From Verrucomicrobiales bacterium (GTDB lineage: Bacteria; Verrucomicrobiota; Verrucomicrobiia; Verrucomicrobiales; Verrucomicrobiaceae), in contig DNXB01000582.1 of the NCBI GenBank assembly GCA_003506995.1, forward strand, positions 1-7,094: a stretch of DNA of 7,094 nucleotides, written 5' to 3'. How positions within the stretch are numbered: the first letter of the stretch is position 1; the number at the start of each line of letters is the position of its first letter. The position numbers and the translations under genes were made by a program. The notes below the pieces were generated by a model, which was given only the letters and a program-made list of their open reading frames with translations, searched no databases and was not told the DNA's origin. Below are positions 1 to 5,622 of this stretch, in pieces.

Positions 1-555
1 ATCCTCGACGAGGTGATGACCGGCTTTGGCCGCACCGGGAAAATGTTCGCGTGCGAGCATGAGGGTGTCGTTCCCGATTTCCTCTGCCTCGCGAAGGGCC
101 TGACCGGCGGTTATCTGCCACTGGCGGTCACGTTGACCAGCGAACGTGTGTTTGAAGGCTTTTTGGGCGATCCGAGTGAAGGGCGCACGTTTTTCTATGG
201 GCACAGCTACGCGGGCAGCCAGCTCGGTTGCGCGGCGGCGCTGGCCAGTCTGCGAGTTTTTCGCGACGAGCGCGTACTGGAGCAGCTTCCAACCAAAATC
301 TCGCGTTTGGGCGAGCTGATGGCCGACCTGCCCGCCTTCCGCCAGTGCGGCATGATCGCGGCGATGACGGTGGATTCACCGGATCTGAGCCTGGGGGCCA
401 AAGTTTGCCTCGCCGCCCGCCAGCACGGCCTGCTCACACGTCCCATCGGCAACACGCTCATGCTGATGCCGCCGCTGTGCGTCACGCTGGATGAAATCGA
501 GCGCATGGTGGCCGCGCTGCGGGCCGCGTTGAATGAAGTTACTGCACCGCAGTGA
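1..555 (+). CDS. bioA: Adenosylmethionine-8-amino-7-oxononanoate aminotransferase, C-terminal part (5' end outside window)
   Basis: PLP-dependent class III aminotransferase of biotin synthesis. It transfers the amino group of S-adenosylmethionine to 8-amino-7-oxononanoate (KAPA) to give 7,8-diaminononanoate (DAPA) in the cytoplasm. The reading frame is open from base 1, with no start in view, so about the last 184 residues are present. The stretch ILDEVMTGFGRTG holds the Asp that pairs with the PLP ring nitrogen. LAKGLTGG holds the Schiff-base Lys (codon 94-96), 29 residues later, the same spacing as D245-K274 in E. coli BioA. The C-terminal LLTRPIGN...LMPPL matches the BioA substrate-carboxylate Arg region (E. 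coli WIRPFG...LMPP) and separates it from ornithine or GABA aminotransferases. The Gly-His-Ser-Tyr stretch replaces the E. coli Gly-Pro-Thr region, a variant I believe is usual outside enterics. The last 17 bp overlap the end of the convergent phosphate permease gene. Confidence 0.93.
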   Translation: MLDEVMTGFGRTGKMFACEHEGVVPDFLCLAKGLTGGYLPLAVTLTSERVFEGFLGDPSEGRTFFYGHSYAGSQLGCAAALASLRVFRDERVLEQLPTKISRLGELMADLPAFRQCGMIAAMTVDSPDLSLGAKVCLAARQHGLLTRPIGNTLMLMPPLCVTLDEIERMVAALRAALNEVTAPQ

Positions 556-1639
556 TGAGCCGGTGCAAACCGTAGCCGAGCAGGGCGGTGGCGGGAATGG
601 TCATCACCCAGGCCCAGACAATGCTTTCGATGAGCGGCCAACGCATGGAGCCCCAGCGTTTTGCGGCACCCACGCCCATGATGCTGGTGGTGATCGTGTG
701 CGTGGTGCTCACCGGCATGCCCAGATAGCCGGTGGCGACCAGAATCGTCGCGGCGGTCGTTTCGGCAGCGAAACCATGCACGGGCTTCATTTTGACCATC
801 TTGTGGCCCAGGGTTTTGATGATGCGCCAGCCGCCAGCGTAGGTGCCGGCGGCCATCGTGAGAGCGCAGGTCAGAACGATCCAAATCGGGATCGCGGTCG
901 ATTTGTCCGCGATTCTCAGGAAACCCAGCCACTCCGGCAGGGCATTGAGTTCACCCGCCTGCGTGGCGGCAAACAACGTTAGCATGATCACGCCCATCGT
1001 CTTCTGCGCATCCGCCAGGCCGTGGCCAAAGCCCATGCCCGCCGCGCTGACGATCTGCAGCCGGCCAAACAACCTGTTCACCGTGTGCGGTCGCCAGTTG
1101 CGGAGCAGCCAGAACAGGAAGCCCATGAGCAGGAAGCCCACCACCAGCCCCAGCAGCGGCGAGGTGATCATCGGCACCACGACTTTGTGATAAATGCCCT
1201 CCATGCTCTCCTTGCCCGTCACTTTGTCGATCTTCACGCGCGACCAGATCAGCACATTCCAGTTGCCGCCCGCCGCACCGAGGCTCGCGCCGATCAATCC
1301 GCCCACCAGCGCATGGGTGGAGCTTGAAGGCATGCCAAACCACCAAGTGAGCAGATTCCAGATGATGCCGGCCAGCATCGCGCAAAACACCGTCAGCGTG
1401 GTCACCGCCACCACCTTGTCATCCACGATGCCGCTGTGGATGGTTTTGGCCACCGCCTGGCCGAAGAACGCCCCGACAAGGTTCATGCTGGCGGCCAGCA
1501 GCAGCGCCTGACGCGGCGTAAGAACCTTCGTGGACACAACGGTGGCGATGGCATTCGCCGTGTCGTGGAAACCGTTGATGTACTCGAAGGCATACACCAC
1601 GAGCAGAACGATCAGGAGCAGGAACAGCGCGGTAGTCAT
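539..1639 (-). CDS. pit: PiT-family inorganic phosphate permease
   Basis: Inner-membrane low-affinity phosphate transporter, 366 residues, very hydrophobic with about ten membrane segments. It shows the internal duplication of the PiT family. The first half has GFHDTANAIATVV (residues 23-35) and PSSSTHALVGG (104-114). The second half has GHGLADAQKTMG (205-216) and PVSTTHTITTS (309-319). A hydrophilic loop near residues 133-152 separates the halves. In the second signature the usual Asn of HGxNDxQKxMG is Ala (residue 209). The ATG at 1639 fits the family N-terminus, and its upstream Shine-Dalgarno is weak. It starts 21 bp after the DUF47 gene stops on the same strand, so the two are probably cotranscribed; DUF47 proteins are known partners of PiT permeases. 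Whether it runs on protons, sodium or metal-phosphate cannot be told from the sequence. Arsenate may enter by this route as well. Confidence 0.93.
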   Translation of the reverse strand: MTTALFLLLIVLLVVYAFEYINGFHDTANAIATVVSTKVLTPRQALLLAASMNLVGAFFGQAVAKTIHSGIVDDKVVAVTTLTVFCAMLAGIIWNLLTWWFGMPSSSTHALVGGLIGASLGAAGGNWNVLIWSRVKIDKVTGKESMEGIYHKVVVPMITSPLLGLVVGFLLMGFLFWLLRNWRPHTVNRLFGRLQIVSAAGMGFGHGLADAQKTMGVIMLTLFAATQAGELNALPEWLGFLRIADKSTAIPIWIVLTCALTMAAGTYAGGWRIIKTLGHKMVKMKPVHGFAAETTAATILVATGYLGMPVSTTHTITTSIMGVGAAKRWGSMRWPLIESIVWAWVMTIPATALLGYGLHRLITAVQ

Positions 1640-1660
1640 GGGATCGCGGTCTGCTACGGA

Positions 1661-2293
1661 TCAGGAATTTTTCAAAACGATGTGGGCGATGACGTTCCCC
1701 GCGTCGCGGCAGCGATCCACGACTTTCTCCATCAAATCGTAGAGGTCTTTCAGGATGATGACCACGACCGCGTCCTTCTCGGTGGTGTAAAGAACGCGAA
1801 GACACTCCAGCATCAGCTTGTCAGCATCTCCCTCGACTTTCTGAAGCCTGGCGTTGAGTTCCTTGAGACGCTCCAGATGCAGCTTTTTGCGCAGCTCACT
1901 GACCATGGTCACCACGATCTCAATCGCTTCTTCCTTCATCTTCATCTGCCTGGAGAAATCCACCGGACCCAGGCGGTCGCGGCAGATCAGCACACGCTCG
2001 GCGATCTTTTCGACGGTCTTGGGGATCTTGTAGAGCACATTGGCCAGCGCCTCGATGTCCTCACGCTCCAGTTCCGTGACAAAGGTCCGGCACAGCGCCT
2101 CGTCGATCTGCTGGGTGATTTTTTTGTCCTCGCGACGGGAGGCGATGAGCGCGTCGAGGTTCTGCGAGGGATCAATGGGCAGGCTCAGCAGCTTTTGCAG
2201 CGCCTGGATGCTCTGCTTGGCCTGGGCCGCGCTGGCTTCGAGCAGGTCGTAGAAGACATCCGTTTTGCCGAAGATTTTTTGGAAGGAGATCAT
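1661..2293 (-). CDS. DUF47 (PhoU-like) accessory protein of the phosphate permease
   Basis: Cytoplasmic all-helical protein of 210 residues, close to the usual length of the DUF47/TIGR00153 family, which folds like PhoU. The start MISFQKIFGKTDVFYDLLE and the end region KDLYDLMEKVVDRCRDAGNVI (about residues 183-203) are typical of the family. No membrane segment or signal peptide is present, and the middle is rich in charged amphipathic helices. Members are normally encoded just upstream of pit, as here, and are thought to control or stabilise the permease; the exact mechanism is not settled. The ATG at 2293 has only a weak ribosome binding site. A sigma70-like promoter lies 33-61 bp upstream, after the PII terminator, so this gene probably heads a two-gene phosphate operon. 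Confidence 0.9.
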   Translation of the reverse strand: MISFQKIFGKTDVFYDLLEASAAQAKQSIQALQKLLSLPIDPSQNLDALIASRREDKKITQQIDEALCRTFVTELEREDIEALANVLYKIPKTVEKIAERVLICRDRLGPVDFSRQMKMKEEAIEIVVTMVSELRKKLHLERLKELNARLQKVEGDADKLMLECLRVLYTTEKDAVVVIILKDLYDLMEKVVDRCRDAGNVIAHIVLKNS

Positions 2294-2325
2294 GGATGGA
2301 ACCCGCCTGTGCGACGGGGCCGCCA

Positions 2326-2354
2326 GTTAGAGCGAGCGCCGGGGGGGCTGTCAA
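2326..2354 (-). promoter_or_regulatory. Putative sigma70-type promoter of the DUF47-pit operon
   Basis: On the minus strand a perfect -35 box TTGACA (2354-2349) is followed after exactly 17 bases by TCTAAC (2331-2326), which matches 4 of 6 bases of TATAAT. This would start transcription about 25 bases before the DUF47 ATG. It sits downstream of the PII terminator, where a promoter is needed. Seven of the 17 spacer bases are a run of C (G on the plus strand, 2341-2347). The call is by eye; the -10 box is only moderate. Confidence 0.45.
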
Positions 2355-2372
2355 CACGGTCAAGCCTGCTCT

Positions 2373-2390
2373 CTGCGACATAAACGTCAC
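2373..2390 (+). promoter_or_regulatory. Weak Pho-box-like site upstream of DUF47-pit
   Basis: The 18 bases read CTGCGAC-ATAA-ACGTCAC, which has the 7-4-7 layout of a PhoB box (consensus CTGTCAT-AWAW-CTGTCAY). The first half matches about 4 of 7 bases and the second 5 of 7. It lies 19 bp upstream of the putative -35 box of the phosphate operon, a place where phosphate control would make sense. The match is poor enough that chance is a real possibility, and such boxes are poorly characterised in this kind of bacterium. Confidence 0.2.
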
Positions 2391-2428
2391 AAAAGCAAAA
2401 CCCGCCCGTTGCATGGCAACGGACGGGT
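2391..2428 (-). terminator. Rho-independent terminator of the PII gene
   Basis: On the minus strand ACCCGTCCGTTGC pairs with GCAACGGGCGGGT around a three-base CAT loop. This gives a 13-bp stem, GC-rich with one G-U wobble. TTTTGCTTTT follows at once, giving the U-rich tail. The hairpin lies 37 bp beyond the PII stop codon (2465) and upstream of the DUF47 promoter region, so it should end the PII transcript. On the plus strand there is no good T-tract, so it works mainly in one direction. Confidence 0.88.
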
Positions 2429-2464
2429 CTTTGGAAGGGGTTAGGGCTCTGGGGGGATGGAAAA

Positions 2465-2812
2465 TTAGCTGCTGGCGACAGCGTCGGAACCGCGCTCGCC
2501 GGTGCGGATGCGGACGGCGTCCAAAATGGCGCTGACGAAGACCTTGCCGTCTCCGATTTTCCCGGTGTTGGCGGCTTTCACAATGGCTTCAACCACGGTG
2601 TCGGCACGGCTGTCGTCCACGACGACTTCAATCTTCACCTTCGGGAGGAAATCGACGGTGTATTCGCTGCCGCGGTAGATCTCGGTATGACCCTTCTGGC
2701 GGCCAAATCCTTTGACCTCCACAACAGTCATCCCCTCGACTCCCACTTCGGAAAGGGCTTCTTTGACATCCTCCAGTTTGAACGGCTTGATGATCGCTTC
2801 GACTTTTTTCAT
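2465..2812 (-). CDS. glnB: Nitrogen regulatory protein PII
   Basis: Small cytoplasmic trimeric signal protein. It senses 2-oxoglutarate and ATP/ADP and controls nitrogen targets by direct contact. From the ATG at 2812 it has 115 residues, beginning MKKVEAIIKPFKLEDVKEAL as PII proteins do. An in-frame TTG 12 bases upstream would add four residues that the family lacks. The T-loop GFGRQKGHTEIYRGSEYTVDF carries Gln39, which helps bind 2-oxoglutarate and Mg-ATP, and Tyr51, the residue uridylylated by GlnD, at exactly the E. coli number. Lys58, the TGKIGDGK loop (83-90), Arg101 and Arg103 form the nucleotide site. The sequence cannot separate GlnB from GlnK, and no amtB or glnA lies next to it in the window. 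It is transcribed alone: a strong terminator follows, and the gene upstream is divergent. No convincing sigma54 site is seen before it. Confidence 0.95.
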   Translation of the reverse strand: MKKVEAIIKPFKLEDVKEALSEVGVEGMTVVEVKGFGRQKGHTEIYRGSEYTVDFLPKVKIEVVVDDSRADTVVEAIVKAANTGKIGDGKVFVSAILDAVRIRTGERGSDAVASS

Positions 2813-3015
2813 GGTTAACGGCAATTAGTAGTGTGGTTCACGAATTGCAACGATCAGAACCGTGGGAAGATGAAATTTCCTGGCCCAACCTTTTGCAGAA
2901 CTTCTTTTTAGCCGGAAGCGTGCCAACTCTGGCTTCGATTTCGTCCGCTGCCGTTTGGACCGCCGGAATCAGAGCGTCACGTTGCATTCCCCGGCCCGCT
3001 GGTTTACCTCGCGGC

Positions 3016-3933
3016 ATGCTTCGCCACACCGCCTCCGCCCTGGCCTCATTTTTTCTTTGTTTTTCCTGTCCTGCCATGGCCCAGGACGCCCCGGTGGAGC
3101 TGAAACTGCACTGGGAACCGGGCCAGACCTATGTCCAGGAGTCGGACACCGACACCACGAATTTCCTCACCGCTCTCGGCAAAACCAGTGATCAGAAGCT
3201 GCGCCTGCACCAGACCACCCGGATCGCCGTGCAAAAAAACGCCCAAAACCAGACCGAGGCCCAGGTTTTGATCGAATCCCTGCTGGGCGAGATGACCTAC
3301 GAGGGCCAAAGCCACGCTTTTGACTCCAAAAACCCCGGAGCCGCCCACCCCGCGCTTCAGCAAACCCTCGGCGGGGCCGCCGGACGGGGGTTCACGCTGG
3401 TTTATGACGCGGAAGGCCGCTTTCTCGATGCCAAGGACACGGCCTCCATGGTCACGGGTGGAGCCGTGCCGGACCTGGCTTCCATCGCCGACGCCCGCCA
3501 GCTCGCCACCCTTTTCCGCCGCTCCCTGGAAATGGGCCTGCCCAAAATCCCCGTCCGCCCCGGCGACAAGTGGATTTCCGACGAGATCGTCCCCTTCCCC
3601 CAAACCGGCACCGTCCAGGTGAAGCTCAACGCCAAGTTCGACGGCATCGTGGATCGCGAAGGCCGCCGCCAGGCCCAGATCGCGTTTGAAGGCGTCATGA
3701 AATCCCAGCCGGACAAAGACAGCACCGGCCGAGATTTGAGCACCCAGCGCCCCGTCACCCTCGGTGATGATTCCAAGGTCAACGGCCACATCTTCTTCGA
3801 CCTGGAGCGCAAAACCATCTCCCTGGCCGTCTTCTCCGCCACCATTCAGCTCCAGATCGAAGGCAAGCCCATGCCCGTCCGCCAGCAGGTCACCACCCGG
3901 CTCGTCTCCATGAAGCCGACCGGGGCTCCGTGA
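3016..3933 (+). CDS. Uncharacterised secreted or periplasmic protein
   Basis: I do not recognise a named family with certainty. The protein has 305 residues from the ATG at 3016. That start gives a clear signal peptide: Arg3/His4, a hydrophobic core SALASFFLCFS, and AMA before a likely signal peptidase I cut between Ala22 and Gln23. The frame stays open back to 2833, but the extra residues look like translated non-coding DNA. There is no proper lipobox. The mature part is beta-rich in pattern, with alternating polar and hydrophobic residues. It contains a FTLVYDAEGRFLDAKD segment and a PVRPGDKWISDE segment (GDKW at 183-186). This layout resembles DUF6263-like secreted proteins of planctomycetes and verrucomicrobia, but that is only an impression. 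It is divergent from PII across a 203-bp gap, and its stop is one base from the stop of the convergent glycosyltransferase gene. Confidence 0.8.
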   Translation: MLRHTASALASFFLCFSCPAMAQDAPVELKLHWEPGQTYVQESDTDTTNFLTALGKTSDQKLRLHQTTRIAVQKNAQNQTEAQVLIESLLGEMTYEGQSHAFDSKNPGAAHPALQQTLGGAAGRGFTLVYDAEGRFLDAKDTASMVTGGAVPDLASIADARQLATLFRRSLEMGLPKIPVRPGDKWISDEIVPFPQTGTVQVKLNAKFDGIVDREGRRQAQIAFEGVMKSQPDKDSTGRDLSTQRPVTLGDDSKVNGHIFFDLERKTISLAVFSATIQLQIEGKPMPVRQQVTTRLVSMKPTGAP

Positions 3934-3934
3934 T

Positions 3935-4936
3935 TCACGCGGCCAGCAAAAAGTCGCCCCCCTCGATCCAGCCGTGCCTCGTCAGGTGCTCGCAAATCGC
4001 CTCCCGGGCGCCCCGAGCACCCACCCCGGCCAGGATGAAGCATTTCTCCCGCTCCGGCAGATCGTCCGCCAGGCGCACGAGCCGCCCATCGCGATGAGTT
4101 CCACGCTTTGCCTCATCCACGTCGATAAAACCCGCGATCGCGTCTGCCAGCACATCGAAGCGCCGCCGCGTGACACGCCCTGCACCCCACAGCCAGATTT
4201 CACGGCCCGCCGCATGCGTTTCGAGCCAGCGCCTCATGTAAAGGCACTTCATCGCGTAAAACGCCTCCACAGAGTATCGCGCATCCGTCCGTGAAAGCCG
4301 TTGCGGCGGATCATTCCAGGTGAGCAGCTCCGCATCCATCTTCCCGAAGCGCACACCCGCCTCCAGCCAGCGCAGCCACAGCTCGTAATCCTCTGGAAAC
4401 TCGCCCTCGCGATAACCACCATGCTTTTCGATCAATTCGCGACGAAACATCACGCTCGAATGCGCCACCGGAGCCTCCACAAAGCGCCGCAGGCTCATCG
4501 AGTCGTGATCCATGAGCGAGTTCACCCAATCGACATGCGCCGCGTAACCCGCCTCCGTGCCGCCAAACCGCACCCGGCACGAAACGAGGCCGCAATCGGC
4601 ATTCTCGACCAAAAACGCCCGCTGCACCTCCAAGCGCCGCGCATCCATCACATCGTCCGCGTCCATCCGGGCGATGAACTCGCCCCGGCAGGCATCGCAG
4701 CCACGTTGGAGCGCCGCCGCGATGCCTTTCGGCTCCTGCCGGATCAAAACGATGCGGTCATCATCTGCCGCGAATTGCTTCAAAAGCTCCGTCGTGCCGT
4801 CCTGCGAGCCGTCGTCCACGATCACGAGTTCCCAATCCGTGAATGTCTGCGCCCGCACGCTCTCCATGGCCGCAATCACCGTCGCCCATGCGTCGCGCAC
4901 GGGCATGAGGACGGAGATGGCGGGTTGTGAGGTCAT
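3935..4936 (-). CDS. Family 2 glycosyltransferase with C-terminal nucleotide-binding-like domain
   Basis: GT-A fold glycosyltransferase, 333 residues, probably cytoplasmic or membrane-associated; no membrane helix is seen. The N-terminal domain starts ISVLMPVRDAWATV. It carries VDDGSQDGT (40-48), the metal/nucleotide-sugar motif MDADD (91-95), and EFPEDYELWLRW (179-190) with a candidate catalytic acidic pair. A WNDPPQRLSRTDARYS linker (207-222) follows. Residues 246-333 form a second domain beginning IWLWGAGRVTRRR, then GFIDVDEAKRG (269-279) and ILAGVGARGAREAI (301-314). It looks Rossmann-like, similar to the C-terminal GAG domains found in some sugar-modifying enzymes. Sugar donor and acceptor are unknown; a role in surface polysaccharide is likely. 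Its ATG overlaps the HNH stop as ATGA, with a GAGAGGTGA Shine-Dalgarno-like run just before, so it is translated in the same operon. No other polysaccharide gene is in view. Confidence 0.88.
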   Translation of the reverse strand: MTSQPAISVLMPVRDAWATVIAAMESVRAQTFTDWELVIVDDGSQDGTTELLKQFAADDDRIVLIRQEPKGIAAALQRGCDACRGEFIARMDADDVMDARRLEVQRAFLVENADCGLVSCRVRFGGTEAGYAAHVDWVNSLMDHDSMSLRRFVEAPVAHSSVMFRRELIEKHGGYREGEFPEDYELWLRWLEAGVRFGKMDAELLTWNDPPQRLSRTDARYSVEAFYAMKCLYMRRWLETHAAGREIWLWGAGRVTRRRFDVLADAIAGFIDVDEAKRGTHRDGRLVRLADDLPEREKCFILAGVGARGAREAICEHLTRHGWIEGGDFLLAA

Positions 4937-5310
4937 TCACCTCTCAAACTCGCCTGCTCTTCGCTGTTCATCGCCAGCAACCAGGCGGTGGTGCGGCCAA
5001 TCGCGCTGATTCCGAGCACAAGCGCGCTTTCTTTGCGGAAATGATCCGGCCATCGGTCCAGTCGCGGATGAAAGAGGCGGCACACCTCGCCACTGTCCGG
5101 ATCAATGCCGGTGAGGTTCGGCCCCTTGCGCAAATTGCAGCTCGGACAGGAAAGCGCGAGATTCTCCAGCACGGAGGCACCGCCGTGCTGCTTCGGCAGA
5201 ATGTGCTCAATATGGAAGGACATCAAAGAATCCTCCTGACGCAAACCACAGTATTCGCAACGATTGCCCGCGCGAAGACGTGTCTCTCGTCGCAACTCGG
5301 CGGCGGTCAT
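4933..5310 (-). CDS. HNH endonuclease family protein
   Basis: Protein of 125 residues with a complete HNH core and zinc knuckle: CEYC (18-21), HIEHILPKQHGG (33-44), the middle Asn50 in LENLALSC, then CPSCNLRKG (55-63). The two CxxC pairs should bind a structural zinc. Glu35/His36, Asn50 and Asn59 sit where the beta-beta-alpha metal site is expected. The tail DPDSGEVCRLFHPRLDRWPDHF and GRTTAWLLAMN is typical of a widespread stand-alone HNH subfamily, and the length is full. It probably cuts or nicks DNA, but the true substrate of this subfamily is not known to me. Its ATG shares one base with the stop of the small upstream gene (TGATG) and has no Shine-Dalgarno of its own, so it depends on re-initiation. 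The glycosyltransferase follows with a 4-bp overlap. There is no methylase beside it, which argues against a restriction enzyme. Confidence 0.9.
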   Translation of the reverse strand: MTAAELRRETRLRAGNRCEYCGLRQEDSLMSFHIEHILPKQHGGASVLENLALSCPSCNLRKGPNLTGIDPDSGEVCRLFHPRLDRWPDHFRKESALVLGISAIGRTTAWLLAMNSEEQASLRGE

Positions 5311-5567
5311 CAGCGGTGGTTCAGGACTTCGCGCGCCTCTTTGCGCAGCAGGGACAGTAGTGTGTTGGCGGAAACGATGCTCTCCAGCTCCTTGCGTTCC
5401 TCCGCGGTGATCGTGCCGTCGGCGTTTTTCTCCGCCAGATCATGATAACGCTCCTCTTCAGCCTCCGAAGGCTTCAGCGTGCTGAACGCATCCAGCACCT
5501 CCGAGCGAAGCCGGTCGGCCAGCGGCCGGAGCATGCGACCGAGAACAGGTGAGCTTGTGATCGTCAT
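5310..5567 (-). CDS. Small charged helical protein, partner of the HNH protein
   Basis: Hypothetical protein of 85 residues from the ATG at 5567. An in-frame GTG at 5603 would add 12 residues (ANIAYAGQNPA after the initiator) that look unlike the rest. Seen directly: a conserved-looking block LKPSEAEEERYHDLAEKN-ADGTITAEERKELESIV, then NTLLSLLRKEAREVL at the end. It is rich in Glu, Arg and Lys, is predicted to be mostly helical, and has no membrane segment or signal. Small proteins with this pattern (charged helix, EGxLTxEERxEL turn, leucine-rich end with K/R-A-R) are often encoded just before HNH nucleases of the type found here. A partner or inhibitor role for the nuclease is therefore a fair guess, but it is not established. 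Its stop codon overlaps the HNH start by one base. A possible -10 box (TAAAAT, minus strand 5613-5608) lies upstream. Confidence 0.75.
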   Translation of the reverse strand: MTITSSPVLGRMLRPLADRLRSEVLDAFSTLKPSEAEEERYHDLAEKNADGTITAEERKELESIVSANTLLSLLRKEAREVLNHR

Positions 5568-5607
5568 GGCTGGATTTTGACCTGCATATGCGATGTTCGC
5601 CACCGCA

Positions 5608-5613
5608 ATTTTA
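5608..5613 (-). promoter_or_regulatory. Possible -10 box for the small protein-HNH-glycosyltransferase operon
   Basis: The minus strand reads TAAAAT, 5 of 6 bases of the TATAAT consensus, in an AT-rich patch about 40 bases before the ATG at 5567. No good TTGACA-like box is found 16-18 bases upstream, so this is a half-supported promoter only. It lies just beyond the end of the arsC remnant, where this operon would need a promoter of its own. Confidence 0.25.
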
Positions 5614-5622
5614 GCTTCGTGG

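Noticed and set aside
1436..2383. Long plus-strand open frame opposite DUF47 and the start of pit
   Set aside because: It is the antisense image of two well-recognised genes in GC-rich DNA, is His/Gln-rich, and resembles no family.
2813..2824. TTG start for PII four codons upstream
   Set aside because: PII proteins begin MKKxEAIIKPFKL, which the ATG at 2812 gives exactly, and this start numbers the T-loop Tyr as 51.
2840..2870. Sigma54-type promoter (GG-N10-GC) before the PII gene
   Set aside because: On the minus strand GG and GC are 11 bases apart, not 10, and the flanking bases fit poorly.
2833..3015. N-terminal extension of the secreted protein frame back to 2833
   Set aside because: The extra 61 codons have no protein-like pattern and would bury the signal peptide; the ATG at 3016 gives a normal signal sequence.
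3046..3789. Long minus-strand open frame opposite the secreted protein gene
   Set aside because: It is low-complexity Gly/Val/Leu-rich antisense translation; the plus strand has the signal peptide and the protein-like pattern.
4301..4930. Plus-strand open frame opposite the glycosyltransferase
   Set aside because: The minus strand carries all GT2 motifs; the plus-strand translation is Arg/His-rich with no family features.
4933..5567. Type II restriction-modification or classical HNH homing element
   Set aside because: There is no methyltransferase, no interrupted host gene and no intron or intein signature around the HNH gene.
5564..5587. Seven-codon leader ORF (MQVKIQP) whose TGA overlaps the start of the 85-residue protein as ATGA
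   Set aside because: It is too short to judge, has no ribosome binding site, and is expected by chance at this length; only conservation would revive it.
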